In this document: positions 8,862 through 15,936 of the stretch, one piece after another | Layout of the letters: each line of letters begins with the position of its first letter | How positions within the stretch are numbered: the first letter of the stretch is position 1 | Assembly (NCBI RefSeq): GCF_913773995.1 | Contig: NZ_CAJYES010000162.1 | Location: 1 to 40,137, forward strand | Source of the DNA: an uncultured Pseudacidovorax sp. | Lineage (GTDB): Bacteria; Pseudomonadota; Gammaproteobacteria; Burkholderiales; Burkholderiaceae_C | Direction of reading: 5' to 3' | Length of the DNA: 40,137 nucleotides | Translations under genes and position numbers: made by a program | The notes under the pieces: model-generated | What the model saw: only the letters and a program-made list of their open reading frames with translations | Databases searched by the model: none | Told to the model about the DNA's origin: nothing

Positions 8862-8884
8862 GCCGCCGCCCCGGCGGCTTTCTT
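8862..8884 (+). terminator. hairpin followed by T-rich tract after the importer operon
   Basis: GCCGCCG (8862-8868), a 3-nt loop, and CGGCGGC (8872-8878) form a perfect 7-bp GC stem followed by TTTCTT. It lies between the binding-protein stop (8814) and the GntR start (8900). It would end or attenuate the importer transcript before the regulator gene. Confidence 0.6.
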
Positions 8885-8899
8885 CGCAGCCCCACAGAG

Positions 8900-9649
8900 A
8901 TGAACATGTCCACCCCTGGTCTCAACGTCGTCGGCCGAACCAACCTCGCCAGCCAGATCTACGAAAGCCTGCGCGAGAAGCTCATGTCCGCGGTCTTCCA
9001 GCCCGGGCAGCGGCTCAAGATCCGCGAATTGGCCAAGGAGATCGGCACCAGCGAGACGCCCGTGCGCGAGGCCCTGATCCAGTTGGTGCGCGACCGCGCC
9101 CTGGAGATGAAGGAGGGCTACTTCATCCGCGTGCGGCAGCTGAGCCTGGCCGAGTACCTGGAGTTGCGCGACATCCGGCTGGCGCTGGAGCCGCTGGCGG
9201 CCGAGCGGGCGATCCCGCTGCTCGACGACGCGGCGATCCGGCAGCTGACCGAGTCGCACCGCCTGCTGATGCGGGCGGAGAAGACGCGCGACTACCGCGC
9301 CGCGCTTCAGCACAACTTCGACTTCCACTTCGGCATCTATCGCCGCTCGGGCATGCCGCAGCTCACCGAGTTGCTCGACCGCATCTGGGTGCAGGTGGGG
9401 CCGATGCTCAACTTCCTGTACCCGCACGGCCATCCCAGCTACGACGCCGAGCACCAGCACATGAACGTCCTCAAGGGCCTGCAGGCGCGCGACGTGGCCC
9501 TGGTCACCCAGGCCATCCGCGACGACCTGGTCGAAGGCGGACGCAACTTCGTGAAGGTGCTCACCGAGATCGACCACAACCCCGAGCGTGCGGCAGAGCT
9601 GCTGGCGCTTCGCAACCAGCCGGCGCCCCCCGGCAAGACACCGCCCTGA
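8900..9649 (+). CDS. GntR family transcriptional regulator, FCD (FadR/VanR) subgroup
   Basis: 249 residues. Residues about 12-80 form the winged helix (QIYESLREKLMSAVFQPGQ, then ELAKEIGTSETPVREAL as the recognition region). The C-terminal all-helical FCD domain carries HNFDFHFGIY and DAEHQHMNVL, whose Asp/His residues are the usual metal/effector ligands. It lies in the middle of the locus, between importer and amidase-like genes, so it most likely senses the imported compound or an intermediate and controls the neighbouring promoters. The downstream gene starts 2 bp after its stop, so they are co-transcribed. Confidence 0.92.
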   Translation: MNMSTPGLNVVGRTNLASQIYESLREKLMSAVFQPGQRLKIRELAKEIGTSETPVREALIQLVRDRALEMKEGYFIRVRQLSLAEYLELRDIRLALEPLAAERAIPLLDDAAIRQLTESHRLLMRAEKTRDYRAALQHNFDFHFGIYRRSGMPQLTELLDRIWVQVGPMLNFLYPHGHPSYDAEHQHMNVLKGLQARDVALVTQAIRDDLVEGGRNFVKVLTEIDHNPERAAELLALRNQPAPPGKTPP

Positions 9650-9651
9650 CC

Positions 9652-9990
9652 ATGATGGACCACACCAGCGACCCCCAGGCCGCGCGCTATGTGCTGGACC
9701 CGAGCCGCACCGAGCTCGCCAGCGAGTTCCGCCGCAACATCCGAGGCCCCCACAGCGAAGAGCTGCGCAAGCTGCTGCACCGCATGCGCTGGGGCGCCTT
9801 TCCGGGTCGCTACCTGCTGCTGACGGTCGAGCCCGGCCGCCGCTGGGCGCTGGCGCAGATGCCCGATGAGCGCGGGCAGAAGGTGAAGGTCTTCCACGAC
9901 GTGGTCTTCGAGTCGCTGGACGAGGCCGAATGGCATGTCTTCAAGCTGCGCTGGCAGGCGCTCGCCGGCACCCCGCTGGACATCGACTGA
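9652..9990 (+). CDS. putative small subunit of an N,N-dimethylformamidase-like enzyme
   Basis: 112 residues (about 13 kDa) directly upstream of the large-subunit gene. In known dimethylformamidases (DmfA1/DmfA2) a small subunit of roughly 130 residues is encoded just before the large one. The present protein has the same layout: a charged N-terminal helix region (ELRKLLHRMRWGAFP), a short strand (GRYLLLTVEPGRRW), then an acidic helix FESLDEAEWHVFKLRW at the end, which resembles the DmfA1 C terminus as I recall it. This rests on position, size and that weak likeness; an alignment is needed. Alternatively it is an unrelated small partner protein. Confidence 0.55.
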   Translation: MMDHTSDPQAARYVLDPSRTELASEFRRNIRGPHSEELRKLLHRMRWGAFPGRYLLLTVEPGRRWALAQMPDERGQKVKVFHDVVFESLDEAEWHVFKLRWQALAGTPLDID

Positions 9991-10019
9991 GCCTCACGCA
10001 CGCACCGCATTCCTCCACC

Positions 10020-12287
10020 ATGACCTTTCCCATCGAGACCAACGCCTTCGTCGGCTACCCCGACCAACTCAGCGTGCGCGCGGGCGATCGCATCCGCTTC
10101 CACCTCAGCAGCGCGCAGCAGACACAGGCCGACGTGAAGTTCGTGCGCGTGCGCTGCGCCGACGCCGACGCCACCGGCCCGGGCATCAAGTACCAGGAGA
10201 TGGCGTCGCCGATCGACGGCCTGCATGCGGTGGTGCACCGCGAGGTGCCCTGCGGCTCCTTCCTGCATGTGCCGGAAGATCCGCGTCTGGCGCCCGCCGG
10301 GACCTTCACCTTCGGCGCCTACATCTGGCCCACCCGCCTGACCGACACGCCGCAGACCGTGATGGCACGCTGGTGCGACGACACGGGCCGGGGCTATGCG
10401 CTGCAGGTGAGCCGCGCCGGCGTGGGCCTGCGCGTGGGCAGCGATGCGGGCGTCGCCGAACTGGGGACGGGCGTGGCGCTGGAGCAGCGGCGCTGGTACT
10501 GGGTGCAGGCCAGCCTGGACCCGGCCACGGGCGAGATGCACGTGCTGCAGTGCCGCCTGGCCGAGGGCGTGCTGCCCGAGCAGCGCCACGAGGCGCGCCG
10601 CACGGCACCCGGTCCATGGCAGATCGACGCCCAATGCGGGTTGACGGCGGGCGCACATCTGCGCACTCGCACGGAGGTCCGCTGCGCGGGCCACTACGAC
10701 GGCAAGATCGAAGGTCCGCGGATCGTGTTGGGAATCATGGAGGCCGACGCGCTGCGCCGCTGGGACGAGGCGCCCCGGCCCGGCCAGGCCGATGCGCAGC
10801 TGGTGGCCTGCTGGGACTTCTCGCAGGGCATCGAGACGCTGGACGTGCCGGACATCTCGGCCAACCGCCTTCACGGCCGCCTGCACCAGCTGCCCTGCCG
10901 CGCCATGACCGGCGTGCGCTGGACGGGCGATGTGCACGACTGGCGCGCCGCGCCGCAGCAGTACGGCGCCATCCATTTCCACAGCGACGACATCTACGAC
11001 TGCGAATGGCCCGCCACGCTGGAGCTCGACGTGCCGCGTAGCTGGAAGTCCGGCTTCTATGCCCTGCGCCTGCGCCCGCCGGGCGAGGGCGGGGCGCGCG
11101 CCGCGGACGATGCCGAGACCTTCATCACCTTCTTCATCACGCCCGCGGCCGATGCGGTGCGAGCCCCGCTGGCGGTGCTGGCGGCCAGCATGACCTACAT
11201 GGCCTATGCCAACAGTGCGCTGCGGCTGCATGCCGTGCACTTCGAGGTGCTGACCGAGCGGCTGCTGATGCTGACCGGCGACGACGTCTACCTGCAGGAG
11301 CATCCGGAGGTCGGTCAGTCCACCTACGACCACCACATCGACGGCAGCGGCCGCGCCTACAGCTCCTGGCTACGGCCGGTGCTGAACATGCGGCCGCGCT
11401 CCACGCCCGGCAACCTGGCCATCGACAGCCACTTCCTGGACTGGCTGGAAGAGAAGGGCATCGACTACGACGTCATCACCGACGTCGAACTGGACCGCCA
11501 GGGGCCCGGCGCGCTGGCGGGGTACCGCACGCTCGCCACGCTGTCGCATCCCGAGTACTACAGCGAGGCCATGATGAACGGCATCATGGCCTTCCAGAAC
11601 GCGGGCGGCCGGCACCTGGCCCTGGGCGCCAACGGCTTCTACTGGCGCTGCGCCTTCCATCCGCAGGCGCCCGCCGCGGTGGAAGTGCGCCGCGGCATGG
11701 CCGGCACCCGCACCTGGGAATCGCAGCCCGGCGAGGTGCACCTGGCCGGCACCGGCGAGCCCGGGGCGCTGTGGCGCCACAGCGGCTTCGCGCCGCAGAA
11801 GCTGATCGGCGTGGGCTTCGCGGCCATGGTCTACGACCATGCCGGCTACTACCTGCTGACGCCCGACGCGGCCAACCCGCGGGTGGCCTTTGCGGTCGAA
11901 GGCATCGCGCCCGGCGAGCGCATCGGCGACTACGGCGTGCGCATCGGGGGGGCCGTAGGCATCGAGATCGACCGCTTCGACGTCGGCCTGGGCTCCCCGC
12001 CTTATGCGGTGATGCTGGCCACCTCGCACGGCCTCGGGCCGGGCGCGCTGCCCACGCCCGAGGAATACCGCACCACGGTGCACGGCCTGGACGGCGAGCA
12101 GAACGCGCTGGTGCGGGCGGACATGGTGTTCTTCGAGACGGCCAACGGCGGCGCGGTCTTCGCGACGGGCTCAATCTCGTACGTGCTCTCGCTCAGCCAC
12201 AACGGCTACGACAACAACATCAGCCGCATCACGGGCAATGTGCTGCAGCGCTTCTTGGACCCGACGCCCTTCGAGGTGCCGGTATGA
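10020..12287 (+). CDS. N,N-dimethylformamidase large (beta) subunit-like protein
   Basis: 755 residues, close to the roughly 760 of characterised DmfA2. The N-terminal third is a lectin/LamG-like beta domain (FTFGAYIWPTRL, WYWVQASLD, HYDGKIEGPRI), and the C-terminal half is the catalytic domain. Dimethylformamidase uses a mononuclear iron held by two Tyr and one Glu (Tyr399, Tyr440, Glu521 in the Paracoccus enzyme). Here Tyr396 (in TYMAYAN), Tyr436 (in STYDHH) and Glu512 (in LSHPEYYS) fall at matching spacing, so the metal site seems intact. The enzyme hydrolyses an amide to acid plus amine. The locus contains no obvious dimethylamine or formate genes, so the true substrate is probably another amide. 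Confidence 0.85.
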   Translation: MTFPIETNAFVGYPDQLSVRAGDRIRFHLSSAQQTQADVKFVRVRCADADATGPGIKYQEMASPIDGLHAVVHREVPCGSFLHVPEDPRLAPAGTFTFGAYIWPTRLTDTPQTVMARWCDDTGRGYALQVSRAGVGLRVGSDAGVAELGTGVALEQRRWYWVQASLDPATGEMHVLQCRLAEGVLPEQRHEARRTAPGPWQIDAQCGLTAGAHLRTRTEVRCAGHYDGKIEGPRIVLGIMEADALRRWDEAPRPGQADAQLVACWDFSQGIETLDVPDISANRLHGRLHQLPCRAMTGVRWTGDVHDWRAAPQQYGAIHFHSDDIYDCEWPATLELDVPRSWKSGFYALRLRPPGEGGARAADDAETFITFFITPAADAVRAPLAVLAASMTYMAYANSALRLHAVHFEVLTERLLMLTGDDVYLQEHPEVGQSTYDHHIDGSGRAYSSWLRPVLNMRPRSTPGNLAIDSHFLDWLEEKGIDYDVITDVELDRQGPGALAGYRTLATLSHPEYYSEAMMNGIMAFQNAGGRHLALGANGFYWRCAFHPQAPAAVEVRRGMAGTRTWESQPGEVHLAGTGEPGALWRHSGFAPQKLIGVGFAAMVYDHAGYYLLTPDAANPRVAFAVEGIAPGERIGDYGVRIGGAVGIEIDRFDVGLGSPPYAVMLATSHGLGPGALPTPEEYRTTVHGLDGEQNALVRADMVFFETANGGAVFATGSISYVLSLSHNGYDNNISRITGNVLQRFLDPTPFEVPV

Positions 12288-13213
12288 GCGCCGGCTCCGT
12301 CCTGGCGGAGGGCGTCCATGACGCCGGTGACGCCGCACCACGCCCTGTGGCGGCCGGTGTCGATCCGCGCTGGCAGGCGGCAGGCCGCCTGGCCCTGCCG
12401 ACCTCCGAGCTGCGCGAGGTGGCCCGCATGCTGCGCCGCCAGGTGGTACAGCTGGTGCGCCGCCACGGTCAGGGCTATGTGCAGCAGGGCCTGGGTGCCG
12501 CCGAGCTGTTCGCCAGCCTCTACTTCCACGAGGCGGCCATCGATCCGGCCGACCCGCGTTGGTCGCGGCGCGACCGCTGCATCCTCTCGACCGCCCACAA
12601 CTCGGCGCTCTTCCATGCGGCATTGGCGCTGCGCGGGATGATTCCCGAGGCCGATCTGGCCGGCTACGTCGTGGACGGCTCCGTGCTGGAGATCAATGTC
12701 TCCGAGCGCCTGGGGCCGGTGGTCGAAGGCACCTTCGGCTCGCTCGGGCAGGGCGTCTCGGCCGCGGCCGGCATGGCGCTGGCCTCGCGCATCTCGGGCG
12801 TGGACTATCGGGTCAACGTCATCCTCGGCGACGGTGAACTCGAAGAGGGCCAAGTGTGGGAGGCTGCGATGTTCGCGGGCTCGCAGAAGCTGGGCAACCT
12901 CTGCGTGATCCTCGACCTGAACTGGATGCAGGTGGAGGGCCACACCGACCAGGTGCTGAAGCTCTCGCCCATCGCCGACAAGTGGCGGGCCTTCGGCTGG
13001 CAGGCCGTCGAGGTCGATGGCCATGACCTGGATGCCCTGGTCGCGGCCTTCGGCCTGGCCCGGGCCAACCGGGCGCAGCCCACCATCCTCATCGCCACCA
13101 CCGTGCCGGGCAAGGGCGTGCGTGCGCTGGAGGGGGTGATCAGTCACAACGCCAAGCTGCCCGCCGATCTGGCCGATGCGGCCCTGGCCGAACTGGAGGC
13201 CAGCCATGCGTGA
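12284..13213 (+). CDS. transketolase, N-terminal (thiamine-pyrophosphate-binding) subunit
   Basis: 309 residues; ATG 12284 overlaps the amidase-like stop as ATGA. It holds the first half of a transketolase: QGLGAAELFASLY, GSLGQGVSAAAGMALA, and the TPP/Mg motif GDGELEEGQ beginning at residue 182 with Asn213 about 30 residues on. Compared with free-standing N-terminal subunits it has about 40 extra residues at the N terminus. The usual SKGH motif reads STAHNSA. It must pair with the next gene product to make a working enzyme that moves a two-carbon ketol unit. In this setting the donor or acceptor is likely the carbon skeleton released from the imported compound (inference). Confidence 0.9.
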   Translation: MSAGSVLAEGVHDAGDAAPRPVAAGVDPRWQAAGRLALPTSELREVARMLRRQVVQLVRRHGQGYVQQGLGAAELFASLYFHEAAIDPADPRWSRRDRCILSTAHNSALFHAALALRGMIPEADLAGYVVDGSVLEINVSERLGPVVEGTFGSLGQGVSAAAGMALASRISGVDYRVNVILGDGELEEGQVWEAAMFAGSQKLGNLCVILDLNWMQVEGHTDQVLKLSPIADKWRAFGWQAVEVDGHDLDALVAAFGLARANRAQPTILIATTVPGKGVRALEGVISHNAKLPADLADAALAELEASHA

Positions 13214-14264
13214 CGCCACTCTTTCTCCTTTGTCGCAACCGGATGCGGTCGTGGTCGACGACTTCACCCAGGGCGGCGCGCATGCGGTCGCGCCGGCGCC
13301 GGGCGCAGCAGCTGCCAGCCAGGGCGCCGTGCCCCGCTACTACGGCGAGACGCTGCTGGCGCTGGCACGCGAACGCGGTCACATCGTGGCACTGTCCGCC
13401 GACCTGAGCAGTTCCACCGAGACCGACCTGTTCCGCGACGCGCTGCCGGAGCGCTTCATCAACGCCGGCATCGCCGAGGCCAACATGGTCGGCGTGGCGG
13501 GCGGACTGGCACGCAGCGGCATGCAGGCCTGGGTCCACACCTTCTGCGTCTTCGCCACGCGGCGGCCCTACGACCAGGTGGCCATGCAGGTGGCCTACCC
13601 CAAGGCCGACGTGAAGATCGTGGGCTTCCTGCCCGGGCTCGCCACCATCCTCGGCGTGAGCCACCAGGCCATCGACGACGTGGCGCTGATGCGGGCCCTG
13701 CCGAACATGACGGTGATCGAGCCCGCGGGCCCGGCGCAGGTGCCCGCCGCCGTGCGAGCGGCGGCCGACCACAAGGGGCCCGTCTACCTGCGCCTGCTGC
13801 GCGCCAGCCAGGCCTTGTCCGCGGGCACGCCCTGGATGCCGCTGCGCATCGGCGAGATCCAGCCGCTGGAAGCCGCCGAAGGCGAGGTGCTGCTGATCGC
13901 CAGCGGCCTGATGGTCGAGGTGGCGCTGGCCGCCGCGGCCCCCCTGCGGGCCCAGGGACTGGGCGTGGCCGTGGCCAACGCCCACACGCTCAAGCCCTTC
14001 GACGACGACTTCGTGCGTGCACAGGCCCGCCAGCGCCGGCTGATCGTCACGCTGGAGAACCATTCGGTGATCGGCGGACTGGGCTCGGCCGTCGCCGAGG
14101 CGCTGGCCGAAGCCGGGGGCGGCGCGCGCCTGCTGCGTCTGGGCGTGCGCGACCGGTTCGCGCAGGGCGCCTCGATGCCCTGGCTGTTCGAGCGCCATGG
14201 CCTCACGCCGCCGGCGGTGGCCGAGGCGGTCGGCCGCGCGCTGGCCGCGGGAGACGCGCGTTGA
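13206..14264 (+). CDS. transketolase, C-terminal subunit
   Basis: 352 residues from ATG 13206, overlapping the N-terminal subunit by 8 bp. It carries the pyrimidine-binding domain with NAGIAEANMVGVAGG, where Glu91 is the expected Glu that activates TPP, and the C-terminal transketolase domain ending near residue 335. A low-complexity Ala/Pro stretch (residues 25-40) precedes the folded part. Split transketolases of this kind are common in catabolic and secondary-metabolism loci and usually serve a special sugar rather than the pentose phosphate pathway. Confidence 0.9.
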   Translation: MRDATLSPLSQPDAVVVDDFTQGGAHAVAPAPGAAAASQGAVPRYYGETLLALARERGHIVALSADLSSSTETDLFRDALPERFINAGIAEANMVGVAGGLARSGMQAWVHTFCVFATRRPYDQVAMQVAYPKADVKIVGFLPGLATILGVSHQAIDDVALMRALPNMTVIEPAGPAQVPAAVRAAADHKGPVYLRLLRASQALSAGTPWMPLRIGEIQPLEAAEGEVLLIASGLMVEVALAAAAPLRAQGLGVAVANAHTLKPFDDDFVRAQARQRRLIVTLENHSVIGGLGSAVAEALAEAGGGARLLRLGVRDRFAQGASMPWLFERHGLTPPAVAEAVGRALAAGDAR

Positions 14265-15067
14265 GCGCCGCCCTTCGCATCACCGGCCGGACGGGCATCC
14301 TGTTCATCCTGGCCAATCCGGTGGCGCATGTGGTCGGTTCGGACCGGCTCAACGCGCGCTTCGCGGCCGAGGGGCTGGACATGGCGGTGTCGCCGCTGCA
14401 CGTGGGCCCGTCGGACCTTCCCACCGTCATCGGCACATTGCGGCTGCTGCAGAACGTGCGGGGCTTCGGCGTGACCATCCCGCACAAGATCGCGGTGATG
14501 CCGCTGCTGGATGCGGTCACGCCGCGCGCGCGCCTGATCGGCGCGGTCAACTTCGTCCGCCGGGATCCCGACGGCCGCCTCACCGGCGACAACCTCGACG
14601 GGCAGGGCTTCGTGGACGGACTGGCTGCGGGCGGCATCGGCCTGGCGGGCCGCCGCGTGCTGCAGCTGGGCGCGGGCGGCGCCGGACGGGCGGTGGCTTT
14701 TGCCGTCGCGGAGGCGGGCGCCAGCGCATTGGTCATCCACAACCGCACGGCGGCGCGCGCACAGGCGCTGGCCGAGGCGGTAGGCGCGGCCTGGCCGGGC
14801 TGTGCTGCCGCGTCGGGGCCGGACGATCCTCGCGGCTTCGACGTCGTGATCAACACCACCTCGATGGGCATGCACGAAGGCGATGCGCTGCCCCTGGATG
14901 TCGGTCGGCTCGCCGCTTCCACCGATGTGGCCGAGATCATCATGACCCCGGCGCTCACGCCATTGCTGGTCGCCGCGCAGGCCCGCGGCTGCCGCATCTC
15001 GCTCGGCACCTCGATGCTCGATGCGCAGTACGGGCTGGTGAAGCAGCTGCTGGGCATCTCCAGCTGA
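14261..15067 (+). CDS. shikimate dehydrogenase-like protein with an altered substrate pocket
   Basis: 268 residues. The start is a TTG at 14261 whose last bases overlap the transketolase stop (TTGA), which suggests translational coupling. It shows the AroE layout: VTIPHK with Lys76, GDNLDGQGF with Asp113 as the catalytic pair, then LGAGGAGRAV for NADP/NAD and NTTSMGM near the end. The N-terminal NPVxHSxSPxxHN motif of true AroE, whose two Ser bind the shikimate carboxylate, here reads NPVAHVVGSDRLN, so both Ser are gone at their normal places. It probably oxidises or reduces a related hydroxylated compound that lacks that carboxylate or carries another group. It is the last gene of the run. 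Confidence 0.82.
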   Translation: MSAALRITGRTGILFILANPVAHVVGSDRLNARFAAEGLDMAVSPLHVGPSDLPTVIGTLRLLQNVRGFGVTIPHKIAVMPLLDAVTPRARLIGAVNFVRRDPDGRLTGDNLDGQGFVDGLAAGGIGLAGRRVLQLGAGGAGRAVAFAVAEAGASALVIHNRTAARAQALAEAVGAAWPGCAAASGPDDPRGFDVVINTTSMGMHEGDALPLDVGRLAASTDVAEIIMTPALTPLLVAAQARGCRISLGTSMLDAQYGLVKQLLGISS

Positions 15068-15396
15068 GCCGAACGGGTCGCGGCGCGATCGGCCTTCAAC
15101 CCGTCCGCCGGCCGGGCGAGCCCCACCATGCGAGGGCGAGCGCGGGGTGAGCGCCGGTGCTCGAGGACGCCAACGAGGTGCGTGGGTGTCGTCCCATCTG
15201 GTGCACTGCACCGCTGTGGATCACGCCATGGCCGCGGCTCAGTGCGGCTCGTTGACGGGCGCGTGAATAGCCGTCGAAAAACACTGTACTGGTCAACGAA
15301 TGTTCTGGCGCACGCTTTGCTGCCCTTGCAGCTTTCGCGTCCCGCACCCCTGTCGTGCCAGAACACCTCCCGCTTCCTTCTTTCCCCTCCAAGGCC
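15068..15396. other. 329-bp gap without a recognisable gene
   Basis: I see no protein-like frame here. A 6-bp inverted repeat, ACGGGT (15073-15078) and ACCCGT (15099-15104), follows the end of the preceding operon but has no T run. TTGACG at 15252-15257 could be a -35 element, but no good -10 sits at the right distance. The promoter of the channel gene pair should lie in this gap. Confidence 0.4.
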
Positions 15397-15918
15397 ATGC
15401 GCCTGGGTGGCGACGGCATCTTCTTCATGCTGGCGCTGGCCGCCATGGTCTTCATGGGTTCCGCCGCCGCGCGTACCTGGCGTCACGCCACGCTGACGGA
15501 GCGGAGCAAGTCGCAGGCGGAGCAGCTGTCGCACTGGATGGCCGCGGCACACGCGGCGGGCCGCGGGCAGGACTTCCTGCCGCAGGCCTGCGCCGCGCCG
15601 CAGCCGCTCGCGGAGACATCGCCGCGCTGGGGCGCCTGTGCCCAGGCATTGATGGCAGACGCCGGGCCCTTGGGGGCCATGCGCAACGCCTTCACCGGTG
15701 CGCCGCTGCAGCTCATCGACAAGTGCAAGCCTGGCCAGGCTGCCACGGTAGGGCAGCTGGTGCTTGAGAAGCTGATGCCACCCGTTCCCGGCACGTCCAC
15801 GCCTGCGGCGGCGGTGCCGTTGGTGGAGGGCGACGCCCTGGCGCCGGCCTTGGCCTTGCGCCTGCAGGTCTGCGATGCCGCGGGCTACGCCATCCATGTG
15901 GCCGACCTCGACTTCTAG
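15397..15918 (+). CDS. single-pass membrane protein with four cysteines, unknown function
   Basis: 173 residues from ATG 15397; a GTG at 15355 would add 14 residues and is less likely. Residues about 6-25 (GIFFMLALAAMVFMGSAAA) form one membrane helix, then an amphipathic helix (TERSKSQAEQLSHWMAAAHAAG), then a globular part with Cys in PQACAAP, WGACAQ, DKCKPG and QVCDAAG. The N-terminal helix plus compact Cys-containing domain is reminiscent of pilin-like proteins, but there is no clear prepilin cleavage motif. The channel gene begins 18 bp after its stop, so the two are probably one transcript. It could be an accessory subunit of that channel; this is inference from spacing only. Confidence 0.6.
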   Translation: MRLGGDGIFFMLALAAMVFMGSAAARTWRHATLTERSKSQAEQLSHWMAAAHAAGRGQDFLPQACAAPQPLAETSPRWGACAQALMADAGPLGAMRNAFTGAPLQLIDKCKPGQAATVGQLVLEKLMPPVPGTSTPAAAVPLVEGDALAPALALRLQVCDAAGYAIHVADLDF

Positions 15919-15936
15919 AAGCCGACGCACGAGGCC

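Noticed and set aside
14261-15067. Housekeeping shikimate dehydrogenase aroE
   Set aside because: The shikimate-binding Ser pair is missing and the gene lies at the end of a catabolic operon.
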